Shown here: positions 42,387 to 50,930 of the stretch, piece after piece
Layout: each line of letters opens with the position of its first letter
Position numbering within the stretch: position 1 is the first letter of the stretch
NCBI GenBank assembly: GCA_020845755.1
Contig: JADLFE010000046.1
Location: 186,001 to 250,000, forward strand
Origin: Phycisphaerales bacterium
GTDB lineage: Bacteria > Planctomycetota > Phycisphaerae > Phycisphaerales > UBA1924
DNA length: 64,000 nucleotides
Reading direction: 5' to 3'
Notes under the pieces: model-generated
Seen by the model: only the letters and a program-made list of their open reading frames with translations
The model's database searches: none
Told to the model about the DNA's origin: nothing
Made by a program: the position numbers and the translations under genes

Positions 42387-43199
42387 TTAGCGGCATTCGC
42401 ACGCGGTGCCGAATTCACGGCAGATTGGGTGGTCGTTGCATGAGACGCCCCGGGCCTTGCAGGCACGCCGGCCGTGGAAGATGAGGAGGTGCGACAGGAG
42501 GCACCAGGATTCCTGGGGGAAGAGGTCCATGAGGCGTAGTTCGATCTGCGCGACAGTTGCGTTTGCGGGCGCGAGTGCGAATCGGCGAGCGAGGCGTTGG
42601 ACGTGGGTGTCGACGACGACGCCGTCGTTGATGTTGAAGCAGTTGCCGAGAACGACGTTGGCGGTCTTGCGGGCGACGCCGCGGAGAGTGAGGAGTTCGG
42701 ACATGGTGCGCGGGACCCGGCCGTCGAAGCGATCGCGGATCGCGGTCATGGATTCGTGGATGGCGCGGGCCTTGTTGCGGAAGAGGCCGATGGACCTGAT
42801 GGAGGGCTCGATCTCTTGTGGCGAAGCGGCGGCGAAAGCGGCGGGCGTTGGGAAGCGGGCGAAGAGCGCGGGCGTGACCTTGTTCACGCTGACATCGGTC
42901 GCTTGGGCGGAGAGGATCGTAGCGACGAGAAGTTCGTGCGGATGTGAGTACGCCAGTTCGCAGCGAGCGTCGGGATACTCTGCTCGGAGCGCGGCGAGCA
43001 GGCGAAGAGCGCGGAGTTTGTCGATGGTTGAGGTGATGGCGGGCGAGGCGGAGACTGCCGCGGATGAAGATATGCGTGAGGTAGCGCGGCGGGTGGCTTT
43101 GGAGGATTTCGAGGTGGCGCCGGATGTTGGTGCGCGGCGGGTTTTGCGGGGTGACTTGGCGGGCTTTGCGACCTTCGTTGCTCGGCGAGGGGCGCTCAT
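42387..43199 (-). CDS. nth: Endonuclease III (DNA glycosylase/AP lyase) with basic N-terminal extension
   Basis: Nth removes oxidised pyrimidines and cleaves abasic sites. The 270-residue protein has the helix-hairpin-helix LLTLRGVARKTANVVLGNCF with the catalytic Lys, and VVVDTHVQRLARRF with the catalytic Asp. The C-terminal iron-sulfur site reads C-x6-C-x5-C-x6-C-x-C. The usual spacing is C-x6-C-x2-C-x5-C, so the cluster ligands are shifted and a His sits where the third Cys is expected. About 60 residues rich in K, R, S, T and A precede the fold. The ATG at 43199 overlaps the stop of the upstream membrane protein gene by 4 bp. Confidence 0.93.
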   Translation of the reverse strand: MSAPRRATKVAKPAKSPRKTRRAPTSGATSKSSKATRRATSRISSSAAVSASPAITSTIDKLRALRLLAALRAEYPDARCELAYSHPHELLVATILSAQATDVSVNKVTPALFARFPTPAAFAAASPQEIEPSIRSIGLFRNKARAIHESMTAIRDRFDGRVPRTMSELLTLRGVARKTANVVLGNCFNINDGVVVDTHVQRLARRFALAPANATVAQIELRLMDLFPQESWCLLSHLLIFHGRRACKARGVSCNDHPICREFGTACECR

Positions 43200-43765
43200 C
43201 GCGCGGGCTCCGCGGGAGCGGCGGGCGACTTGGGAGCCGTGATGAGGGAAGAGAAGAGAGCAAGCAGCATGGTGAGAGCGATCGCGCTGAGCGTGCGAGA
43301 AGAGGATGGGTGGAGAGCGTCGAAGTCGGATTGGAACTTGCGGGCCTGGTCGTAGTTGGCGGCGTCGAGCGCGGTCCAGAAGCCGTCGAGAGCGCGTTCC
43401 ATCGGCAGGCGGACCATCGTGACGTAGCCGAGAAACATGGTAATGCCGGCGGCGACCAGGAAGAGGCGGACGATGGCGGCCCAGCGCGGCGAGCAGTCGC
43501 GCGGGCGGATGAGGAGCAGACCGATCGCGGCGATGAGTGCCATGGAGGGCTGCACGAAGTCGGAGGCGGTGAAGACGGCCCAGCCGATCTTGCCGCCGGC
43601 GATGCGCCAGTGCTCGCCGTCGAAGGCTTCGTAGGCGGGGATGCGGACATTGAGTTTCTTCATCGCGGGGAATGCGATGGCGGCGGCAAAGCCTGAGGCG
43701 ACGACGCTGGAGAGCCATATCGCGATGGCGGCGGTGATGATGGCATGGAGGCGGATGAGCTTCAT
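43196..43765 (-). CDS. Small membrane protein with four predicted helices
   Basis: The ATG at 43765 opens 189 residues. Hydrophobic segments lie at about 7-32, 60-85, 95-120 and 155-180, separated by a polar loop with MKKLNVRIPAYEAFDGEHWRIAGG and a second with MVRLPMERALDGFWTALDAANYDQARKFQSDFDALH. The layout resembles DUF4149/TMEM205-like proteins, but the match is weak. There is no catalytic motif. It overlaps nth by 4 bp, which implies co-expression. Confidence 0.7.
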   Translation of the reverse strand: MKLIRLHAIITAAIAIWLSSVVASGFAAAIAFPAMKKLNVRIPAYEAFDGEHWRIAGGKIGWAVFTASDFVQPSMALIAAIGLLLIRPRDCSPRWAAIVRLFLVAAGITMFLGYVTMVRLPMERALDGFWTALDAANYDQARKFQSDFDALHPSSSRTLSAIALTMLLALFSSLITAPKSPAAPAEPAR

Positions 43766-43894
43766 GGGCGATGGTAGGAGGAGGAAACAAGTCGCCCCAT
43801 GACCAAGGCGCTCAATGAAGAGCGGGTAGTGACGGCGAAAAGCGAGATATCGATCACGCGAGCGTCGCACGGCGATCGCGGCAACAATGGGTTG

Positions 43895-44728
43895 ATGATC
43901 ACGCTGCGGAAAGAGCGGATGTCGGTGGCGATGGCCGGCTTGCAGGCCTGCGCGGATGTGCGTGATTCATCGGCGCGGGGCTTGATCGAGTGGATCGCGT
44001 CGCGCGGTCTGCGATATGTCCAAGTTGACGCGACGATGGCGGGGATCCGCCCGCGGGAGATCGGGCGATCAGCGCGGCGGGACATGGCGTCGCTGATCAA
44101 ACGCGTGGGGCTGTCGCTCTCGGGGATCGACCTGTGGATCCCGCCTTCGCACTTGGTTGACACGACGAACCAGCAACGGGCGATCGACGCGGTGAGTGGC
44201 GCGTGCGAACTGGCGGCGGAATTGCGCGCGATTCTCGGCGATGGCATGCCGGGCGGTGCGAGCTTTGGTGTGTCGATGACGCTGCATGAGGAGACGCCGG
44301 CGGCGGTGGTCGACGCGATCTGTGCGACGGCGACGCGGTGCGGTGTCGTGATCATCGACCATGCGTGGCCGGCGCGCGCCGTTGCGAGCGAGGGGCCGAT
44401 CCGCGTGGGGATCGATCCGGCGGTGCTGATCGGCGCGGGCGTGTCGATCGGCAAGGTGGTTCTGGGCATTTCGCCGCCGCCCGCTGCCTTTCGATTGAGC
44501 GATTCCTCGGCGATCGGGCGGGTCGCGGCGGGCGAGGGCTCGCTCGACCTGACGAACTACGACATCGCGATCACGACGCTCAACTGGGCGGGGGCGGTGA
44601 CGCTGGATCTGCGGGGGTTACACGGCGTGGGACGCGAGGTTGGATACGGCGGGGGGGCCGTGATCGATCGCGTGCTTCAGCGGCTGAGCGAGTCGGCCTC
44701 GTCGTCGGGGATCGTGAAGTTTGAGTAG
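43895..44728 (+). CDS. TIM-barrel protein, sugar phosphate isomerase/epimerase-like (AP_endonuc_2 fold)
   Basis: The protein has the repeating strand/helix pattern of xylose isomerase-like TIM barrels: IEWIASRGLRYVQVDATMAG, MASLIKRVGLSLSGIDLWIPPSHL, a hydrophobic strand preceding VVIIDHAW, and a strand with IRVGIDPAVLIGAGV. The metal-binding Glu/His set is not clearly conserved, so it may be inactive or divergent. The start is uncertain: the ATG at 43895 is proposed, and 43799 or 43919 are alternatives. Its 3' end overlaps yebC on the opposite strand by 52 bp. Function is unknown. Confidence 0.6.
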   Translation: MITLRKERMSVAMAGLQACADVRDSSARGLIEWIASRGLRYVQVDATMAGIRPREIGRSARRDMASLIKRVGLSLSGIDLWIPPSHLVDTTNQQRAIDAVSGACELAAELRAILGDGMPGGASFGVSMTLHEETPAAVVDAICATATRCGVVIIDHAWPARAVASEGPIRVGIDPAVLIGAGVSIGKVVLGISPPPAAFRLSDSSAIGRVAAGEGSLDLTNYDIAITTLNWAGAVTLDLRGLHGVGREVGYGGGAVIDRVLQRLSESASSSGIVKFE

Positions 44729-45444
44729 ACGTTTTGCACGTCATCGAGATCTTCGAGCGCGTCGACGAGGTCGAGCAGGTTCTTGGCGGCGTCGCCGCGG
44801 ACCTCAACCTTGTTCTGCGGGATCATGGCGATGCGGGCTTCGGTGATGGTCATACCCGCGTGTTCGACTGCTTCTTTCACGCGCTGGAAGCCGTCGACGG
44901 GCGTGAGAACGACGAAGACGGCGTCGTCATCCGAAGGGTCGTCGGGCGATTCGATATCGGCGGCGCCGGCGTCGATGGCGACCGCGAAGATGCGCTCCTC
45001 GGCCAGTCCGGCAGCCTTGACGACGATCTGGCCGCGAGTGTCGAACATGTAGGCGACGCAGCCGGTGTTGCCCAGGTTGCCGTCGTGGTTTGAGAAGACC
45101 AATCGCACGTCGCCGACGGTACGTGTCCGATTGTCTGTCAGGGCGTCGACGATGATGGCGACGCCGCCCGGGCCGTAGCCCTCGTAGCGGGTCGTTTCGT
45201 AGTTTTCGCCCGCGCCTGCGCCGGTGCCTTTCTTGATGGCGCGCTCGATGGTGTCGCGCGGCATATTGGCGTAGCGGGCTTCGTCGATGGCGTAGCGGAG
45301 GGAGAGGTTGCTGGCGGGGTCTGGTCCGCCGTGCTTTGCCGCGACAATGATCGCCTTGGCGACCTTGGTCCACACCTTGCCACGCCGCTTATCGACGACT
45401 GCCTTGCGGTGCTTGATTTTGCTCCACTTGTTGTGACCTGCCAC
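44677..45444 (-). CDS. yebC: YebC/PmpR-family protein (TACO1-like)
   Basis: YebC proteins act as transcriptional regulators or, as shown for some members, relieve ribosome stalling at proline stretches. The protein opens AGHNKWSKIKHRKAVVDKRRGKVWTKVAK and has PGGVAIIVDALTDNRTRTVGDVR and GNLGNTGCVAYMFD, all diagnostic. GTG at 45444 is chosen because GGAG lies 7 nt upstream; another GTG at 45456 would add four residues. Length is 255 residues, slightly longer than the usual 240-250. It follows the TPR lipoprotein gene by 54 bp. Confidence 0.96.
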   Translation of the reverse strand: MAGHNKWSKIKHRKAVVDKRRGKVWTKVAKAIIVAAKHGGPDPASNLSLRYAIDEARYANMPRDTIERAIKKGTGAGAGENYETTRYEGYGPGGVAIIVDALTDNRTRTVGDVRLVFSNHDGNLGNTGCVAYMFDTRGQIVVKAAGLAEERIFAVAIDAGAADIESPDDPSDDDAVFVVLTPVDGFQRVKEAVEHAGMTITEARIAMIPQNKVEVRGDAAKNLLDLVDALEDLDDVQNVYSNFTIPDDEADSLSR

Positions 45445-45498
45445 GGCGGACTCCACGGGATCGCGGCGGGAGTGCCGCGGATTGAACTTGATCGACGA

Positions 45499-48400
45499 CT
45501 ACTGATTTGCGGGCTTGATGGGCTGGGCAATGGTGGGCTCGCGGCCGGCATCGAGAGCCTGGATCTTTGCGAGGATCGAATCGAACTCCTTTTGCAATCG
45601 CTCGCGGGCGGCCACACTGGCATTCTGCGACAACTCGCGGAGGTCTGACCGCGAGAACTCGAGCGCCTGTTTCCAGACTTCTCGCGCTTCGTCCCTGTTT
45701 CCGGCACGCCAGAGTGCGTCGCCCAGGTGATCGTGGAGTGTCGGGTTTTCCTTGCCGGCCTCGAGCGAAACGGCCCGGCGCAGCAGCGTGACCGCGCCGG
45801 CGCGGACGACCTGGCCGTCCGCGGAGACTTCGTCGACGATAATGTTCTCGTGGTACCGAAGCCACGCGAGGGAGTCGACCACACTCGCCTCGTCGGGCAG
45901 GAGTTGAGCGGCGCGAGAGAGGTACCTCTCGGATTCGGCGAAGTCGCCGCCGCCGCGCTCTAGGATCGCGTAGCCGAGGTTGTTCATCGACCATGCATGA
46001 TCGGGATTGAATCGGAGCGCGACGCGGTAGCAGTACCGCGACATTTCCTCTCGCCCCTGCGATGAGCAGAGATTCCCGAGGAGGTAGGCAAACTCGGCCT
46101 GGGCCTTGGCGTCTTCCGCCGGGATCTTGGGATCCTTGATCGCGGTTGTGACGATCCTGGTGACGCTCGTGCTTGTGCTGAATTGAGAGACGATCGCGTC
46201 GATGTCTCTGCCCTCGCCGTGTACGACGGTCATGCGCAGGAGTTCAAAGAGCAGATCGTCAGCAACCGCGGGATAGTCGGCGGCTGCACGCAGGAAGGGG
46301 AGCGATTCTTTGGGCGCGGTCCCCGCGACACCGATCGCGGCGCGGGCGTTGAAGACGTGAGCGCCGCTGGGGAAGTCCTTGCAGGCACGATCGACAGCGG
46401 CACGCACGCCGGCAAGGTCCACCGGGTCGGCCGACACGAGGATCTGCACGCGACGCTCGTGCAACTGCGGCGGGAGTGCGGGGCATAGCCGCACTGCTGC
46501 CTCGATCACGCGCAAGATATCCGGGTTCTTCAACTGGTCGGCCGGCTTCTCGCCCATGGCGCCCACGACGGCGCTCGACAGCGCGGACGTCGCGTTGGCA
46601 TTGAGCGACAACCACGCGGGCCAGGGCGCGCTCAGCGCATCACCGGCGGCCGCCCAGTCGTCGCGGCGGAGCGACGAGATCGCCAACTCGATCGCGCCGG
46701 TGAGCGTGCCCGAACCACGGGCCAGGCGATCGCGCTCGACTACGTCGGCTTCATCGCCCTTCTTCAGGACTTCGCGGAGGATGCGCTCACGAGCGATGCT
46801 GTAATCGCGGAGCGGGCGGGCGTTCCACCGCTCGGCAAGAAAGCCCGCGGCCTCGTCCGCCTTGCCCTGTTGCACAAGGACATTCGCGAGCACGATCGCA
46901 GGCCACGGTTCCTCCGGATAGCGGGCGATAATCGCTCGCGTCCACGCCTCGTTGTCCGACATCACTTTGGCGTCCATGCCTCGTGCGCGATCCCAGATCG
47001 TGCCGAGCAGCGAGCCCACCGCCTGGTTCTCCGGGTGAACTTCCGCGATCTCCTTGAGCAAGCGGGCGGCCTCTGGCAACGCGCCGCCCTGCGTCAGTTC
47101 CTGAGCCGCGAGAAAGCGCAGCAGGGACGAACCCGGCGAGGTGGTGCGAAGAGCACGAGCCACCTCCGTGAGGTGCTCCTGGTTCGCCAGCGGGCCGCTC
47201 GAGGCATACAGGGAGATGAGACCCTCGTACGCGCGCGGCTCGCCGGGGTCCAGTTCGTACGCGCGTCGGAGGTGCTTCTCAGCGACGGACGCGTTCCCCA
47301 TCGCGAGCGCAACGCTTGCGGCATCGATCAACGTCTGAGACGTTTCGCTTTCGGCGGCCGCCGTGGTGATCAGTTCGGCGGCCTCGGTTCGCCGCCCGCA
47401 GAGATCGAAGGCTCGCGCCCGAACGGAGGGGGGAGCCCCGGAGAGCGACGCGATACTGGAATCCACAAGGGAGAACTTCCCGCAGGCCATCGCCGCCTCC
47501 ACGCGGGCGAGTGAGGCCGCTTGGGAAGTCTCGCCGCCGGATTTTGTGGTGGAAAGGGCGTCGATCGCGTCCGCCGGGCGATCGATGAGCAGGAAGATGC
47601 GGGCACGCAGCAGGCCCGCGGCATCGGAAGAATCGCTCGCGAGCACGCCAAGGATCGGATCGAGCGACGCCGCTCGTGATTGCAGCGAACGTGCGATCGC
47701 CCCCGCGGCGTGAGGACTCCTCGCGACACCCCTGACGAGGTCCGGCGTGGGAGATGTTGCTTGCAGCGCGGTCACGACGAAGTCGCGAGCGGCGGCGCCG
47801 TCGTAGGGGTATGCGGCGAGGTGCGTAAGCAGGATCTCGATCGCATCGCGTGTGTCCGCAACGGCCGCCTTGGCGCGAGCGATGTTTGACAGCACGGTGG
47901 GGGCCTTGGACCCCGTCGCAATCGCGCGTCGAATCAGCGTGGAAAGGCCTGATGAATCCGCGACGTACCGGAGCATCGCCAAGTCGGCGGGCTCGAGTTC
48001 GCCCCGAGAGTTCGAAACGATCACGACGGCCAGCGATGCCGCGTCGGCGTTCCGCCCGTTGCGCAACAGCGCGTAACTCTTCCGCTTCCAGAGCGAGACC
48101 GGATCGGGCGAGCCGTGTGCCGCCGATGCCTCATACGCCCGGACCGCGCGATCAAACTGCCCGAGACGACAGAGGATGTCGCCGGCCTGTCGCGACATCT
48201 CGCCGCGCCGGCGCAGAAGTTCACCGAGTTCGTTGCGCAGGCGGGTGGTCGTGCCGAACTGCGGCGGGAGCGAGACAGCCCGCACGATGGCGTCGACACC
48301 CGCCTGCAGATAGCCGCGCTTGATCAACGCATCGGAGAAATCCATGAACACGACATAGGGCATCGCGGGGTCGGTCTTCTCCGGGCGTGATTTCAGAGCG

Positions 48401-49155
48401 GCGGTGAAGTACGTGATGGCGTCGTCCAGCCGATTGGATTCATCTGCCTCGATGCCCAGTTGCCAGAAGATGCGAGGGTCGTTCAGGCCGAGCGCCGCCG
48501 CACGCCGGTAGGCGTCGCTGGCTGACATGCGGCGACCAGCCGCCAGTCGCGCGTCGCCCAGGGCGCGGAACGGCTCGGCAGATGCGGGGTCGAGTTTGAC
48601 GGTGCTTTCGAGGTCGACAATCGCCCCCGCCGAATCGCCGGACAGCATCTTGGCACGCCCCTGCGCATACAACCGCAGCGCCTCGATCCGTGCGTCGTCG
48701 GTCACGGCGGGTGGCGCGCCTTGCTCGACGAGCGGCGCACTGGCTGACTCCATCACTTCGTCGAGCGAACGCGCTCCCTCGGCGTCCACGGGGGATGCCG
48801 AGAAGTCGTTCTCCGATAGCCCAGGTGGGAGCGGGGTGTCGGTCGGCAATGTGCCCGGCTTCGCGCCGTGAACCATCGTTTCGAGTTCACGCCGGGCGAT
48901 GCGGGCGTCTTCGGAAATTCCGGGTGCTTCCGCGAGCGACGAAGGAACCTCTGGCTCCTGCGTCGTGCGGTCCGCCTGCTGTGAACCCGCGGGAGGCTGC
49001 TCGGCATCGGCACCATCACGCGTCCCGGCGCACGCCGCCAGCGAGATCGCCAGCCCGGCGGCGACGATGAGACGGATCGCGTGCGACACACCCGCACCGA
49101 CCGTGGAAGACGACAGTCGCCTCGATTCGGGCAGCGGATTCACCACTTCGTGCAT
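45499..49155 (-). CDS. Large TPR-repeat lipoprotein
   Basis: The ATG at 49155 (GGGAG upstream) begins a 1218-residue protein with a lipoprotein signal: a hydrophobic stretch (IRLIVAAGLAISLAAC) ending in the lipobox LAAC followed by AG. After a Pro/Gln-rich linker, the rest is made of TPR-like helical pairs. Clear units include LYAQGRAKMLSGDSAGAIVDLE, DARLAAGRRMSASDAYRRAA, DPRIFWQLGIEADESNRLDDAITYF and, near the end, AWSMNNLGYAILERGGGDFAESERYLSRA. TPR arrays mediate protein-protein contacts. Location should be the inner leaflet of the outer membrane or the periplasm. Its partner is unknown. It lies in the block after rbfA and the HhH gene. Confidence 0.88.
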   Translation of the reverse strand: MHEVVNPLPESRRLSSSTVGAGVSHAIRLIVAAGLAISLAACAGTRDGADAEQPPAGSQQADRTTQEPEVPSSLAEAPGISEDARIARRELETMVHGAKPGTLPTDTPLPPGLSENDFSASPVDAEGARSLDEVMESASAPLVEQGAPPAVTDDARIEALRLYAQGRAKMLSGDSAGAIVDLESTVKLDPASAEPFRALGDARLAAGRRMSASDAYRRAAALGLNDPRIFWQLGIEADESNRLDDAITYFTAALKSRPEKTDPAMPYVVFMDFSDALIKRGYLQAGVDAIVRAVSLPPQFGTTTRLRNELGELLRRRGEMSRQAGDILCRLGQFDRAVRAYEASAAHGSPDPVSLWKRKSYALLRNGRNADAASLAVVIVSNSRGELEPADLAMLRYVADSSGLSTLIRRAIATGSKAPTVLSNIARAKAAVADTRDAIEILLTHLAAYPYDGAAARDFVVTALQATSPTPDLVRGVARSPHAAGAIARSLQSRAASLDPILGVLASDSSDAAGLLRARIFLLIDRPADAIDALSTTKSGGETSQAASLARVEAAMACGKFSLVDSSIASLSGAPPSVRARAFDLCGRRTEAAELITTAAAESETSQTLIDAASVALAMGNASVAEKHLRRAYELDPGEPRAYEGLISLYASSGPLANQEHLTEVARALRTTSPGSSLLRFLAAQELTQGGALPEAARLLKEIAEVHPENQAVGSLLGTIWDRARGMDAKVMSDNEAWTRAIIARYPEEPWPAIVLANVLVQQGKADEAAGFLAERWNARPLRDYSIARERILREVLKKGDEADVVERDRLARGSGTLTGAIELAISSLRRDDWAAAGDALSAPWPAWLSLNANATSALSSAVVGAMGEKPADQLKNPDILRVIEAAVRLCPALPPQLHERRVQILVSADPVDLAGVRAAVDRACKDFPSGAHVFNARAAIGVAGTAPKESLPFLRAAADYPAVADDLLFELLRMTVVHGEGRDIDAIVSQFSTSTSVTRIVTTAIKDPKIPAEDAKAQAEFAYLLGNLCSSQGREEMSRYCYRVALRFNPDHAWSMNNLGYAILERGGGDFAESERYLSRAAQLLPDEASVVDSLAWLRYHENIIVDEVSADGQVVRAGAVTLLRRAVSLEAGKENPTLHDHLGDALWRAGNRDEAREVWKQALEFSRSDLRELSQNASVAARERLQKEFDSILAKIQALDAGREPTIAQPIKPANQ

Positions 49156-49210
49156 GAACAACGGCTCCCTGTGGTGTTCTTTTCGGCGAGGTCGAACCTG
49201 GGTGTTCGGA

Positions 49211-49918
49211 TCAGCCCCTCCCGGCTTTCTTGCGGGGAGAGACACGCGGTTTCTCGCCAGAGTCTTTCGATTCCTTGACGGTCTTGGCGGGCTTCTTCGT
49301 GAGTTCGTCGGAGGCAACCTGGAGTGCGCCGTAGGCGGCCGCTGCCTCGCCCGCCTTCACCTGACGCTCGAGCCACGACGACACCGCATCGGGGTCCTCG
49401 GTCGCGGCAATCACGCCCTCGTCTGCCAGATAATCCCGGATTCGCTCGTCGACCGGCATCGAATGCCCGCCGCAGGAGGACAGGAAGACGCGGGCGGCGG
49501 CGAAGGACGGCACGCCGTCCAGTGTCTCGAGATATTGGCGTGCGTCACGCTTCCCCGCGGAAAGCACGACCTGCAGCGTCACCCTGTGCTCACGCTTGTA
49601 CAGATCGTTGAGCGCGGCACGGATTCTCGCCGCACGCTCCGCGGCCTTGGGATAGCGATCGCCGAGCAACTGACGGATTTCCTCAGGAAAACACACGCGG
49701 AGTTCGTTGTAATCGACGACGCCGGCACGGAGGCGGGCGATCGCGTCGCGGGCCTGCGAGGTGCGTGCGTCCCAGAGAAGCATCGAGAAGATCAGTTCCT
49801 CGACGCCGGCCTCAATCCACGCGGGCGTGGACTCCGGCAGCGGCTCGGGGAGCGGCGTGACACCCTTGAGCCTCTTCAGCAGCGTCGCAAACTTCTTGGC
49901 GGCGTCGGGAGTCGTCAC
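49211..49918 (-). CDS. Helix-hairpin-helix protein resembling an endonuclease III-like fold
   Basis: GTG at 49918 overlaps the rbfA stop by 4 bp (GTGA). In the 235-residue product, residues 80-170 contain YLETLDGVPSFAAARVFLSSCGGHSMPVDERIRDYL. That segment resembles the HhH-GPD region of endonuclease III: a hairpin followed by a helix with a D-x-x-(I/V) pattern. No catalytic Lys is seen, and there is no four-cysteine cluster. The C-terminal tail (about residues 200-235) is K/P/R-rich. Family knowledge does not give a function for this variant. Its fixed place after rbfA suggests a link to translation or RNA metabolism (inference). Confidence 0.6.
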   Translation of the reverse strand: MTTPDAAKKFATLLKRLKGVTPLPEPLPESTPAWIEAGVEELIFSMLLWDARTSQARDAIARLRAGVVDYNELRVCFPEEIRQLLGDRYPKAAERAARIRAALNDLYKREHRVTLQVVLSAGKRDARQYLETLDGVPSFAAARVFLSSCGGHSMPVDERIRDYLADEGVIAATEDPDAVSSWLERQVKAGEAAAAYGALQVASDELTKKPAKTVKESKDSGEKPRVSPRKKAGRG

Positions 49919-50364
49919 TCGGACGGACCTCCCTCGATCGGCTCGCCGGGCGTCCCCCCGGAGTGTGAATCCGGATTCGTTCCCGCGGCGGACTTGGCCT
50001 CGCGCTCGAGCGCGACCTGCGCCAGCGCGCGGTTCACTTCCGCCTCCCGCTTCAGTGTCTCGTCGAGTTTGAAGACGATCATGGGGATCTGGCGATGCCG
50101 GATCGTGTCCGAGAGCAGGTGGCGGATGTGCTTCGACGCGGCCTTCAAGCCGTGGTAGGTCAAATCCTGCTTCTCTTCGGGGAGCACGGAGACTTTGACA
50201 TGGGCTTCCTTGGCGTCGGGCGTGACGCGGACGCCGGTGACGGTGATCAGGCCAGAGATTCTCGGGTCGTTGAGCCCGCGAAGGATGATCTCCTGGATCA
50301 ACTCGCGGAGCTCGGCCGCAAACTGCTCGCTGCGGTAGTTGGTCTTCTCGCGGTCGCGGCTCAT
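49915..50364 (-). CDS. rbfA: Ribosome-binding factor A
   Basis: RbfA is a KH-like 30S maturation factor needed for 16S 5' end processing and cold growth. The 149-residue protein has the family pattern: RSEQFAAELRELIQEIILRGLNDPRISGLITVTGVRVTPD, a second strand AHVKVSVL, and the helix HGLKAASKHIRHLLSDTIRHRQIPMIVFKLDETL. The disordered C-terminal tail is rich in S, G and P. It overlaps ylxP and the HhH gene by 4 bp each, so the three should be translated together. Confidence 0.97.
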   Translation of the reverse strand: MSRDREKTNYRSEQFAAELRELIQEIILRGLNDPRISGLITVTGVRVTPDAKEAHVKVSVLPEEKQDLTYHGLKAASKHIRHLLSDTIRHRQIPMIVFKLDETLKREAEVNRALAQVALEREAKSAAGTNPDSHSGGTPGEPIEGGPSE

Positions 50365-50765
50365 GGGCGGCCCTCCGCGGGGGGATGCTGGCGAAGGGCG
50401 GAGAGACCCAGATCGATGAGATCGCGATCGAGGGATTCGTTGGCTCCGTTGGTCGTATCACCCGAGATCTCGCCCGCACGTCCGTGCAGAAGCTCGCGGG
50501 TGGTATCGCCCAATTCGGCGTCCGGAACTGATCGCAATTTGGCGGTGATCTGGTCGAGCACTTCCCCGACATGGCGTCCGTCGGAACCGACGAGCGCCAG
50601 CCCGAGCGTGGCGACGTTGAGCGAGTCCTGGGTCGCGATCTCGGCGACGGAAACCTGATGCTCGCGGTGCAGGCGATCTTTGACGGAGCGGACCACGCGG
50701 CGTTTGTCCTTGAGAGACTCAGAGCCGTGGACCAGGAGTTCAAACTGGAGGATTCCGATGATCAT
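50361..50765 (-). CDS. ylxP: DUF503 / YlxP-like protein
   Basis: The 134-residue protein begins MIIGILQFELLVHGSESLKDKRRVVRSVKDRLHREHQVSVAEI, the DUF503/YlxP signature, with a small alpha/beta fold of about 90 residues and a polar C-terminal tail. In many bacteria ylxP lies between infB and rbfA, as here; RNA binding has been suggested for the family. It overlaps rbfA by 4 bp and follows infB with a 165-bp gap that holds octamer repeats. Confidence 0.92.
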   Translation of the reverse strand: MIIGILQFELLVHGSESLKDKRRVVRSVKDRLHREHQVSVAEIATQDSLNVATLGLALVGSDGRHVGEVLDQITAKLRSVPDAELGDTTRELLHGRAGEISGDTTNGANESLDRDLIDLGLSALRQHPPAEGRP

Positions 50766-50823
50766 GGGCGAACAGACAAAGCGGCAAGGAGACGGAGGCT
50801 CAAACGGAAGGAAGATGAGGTCG

Positions 50824-50925
50824 AGTGGCGAAGTGGCAGGGCGGTCAGGCTAAACGCAGGCCGGACAACCAGGGTGTGATCTCCTCTTCATTTGGCCATG
50901 TGGCAATTTGGTGATCTGGCCATTT
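50824..50925. repeat. Degenerate 8-nt tandem repeats between ylxP and infB
   Basis: At 50890-50925 the units ATTTGGCC, ATGTGGCA, ATTTGGTG and ATCTGGCC follow one another exactly every 8 nt, ending in a partial ATTT. A second block near 50824-50844 has GAGTGGCG, AAGTGGCA and a GGGCGGTC unit with the same period. They lie inside a gene-expression operon and are not coding. Confidence 0.75.
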
Positions 50926-50930
50926 CTGCT

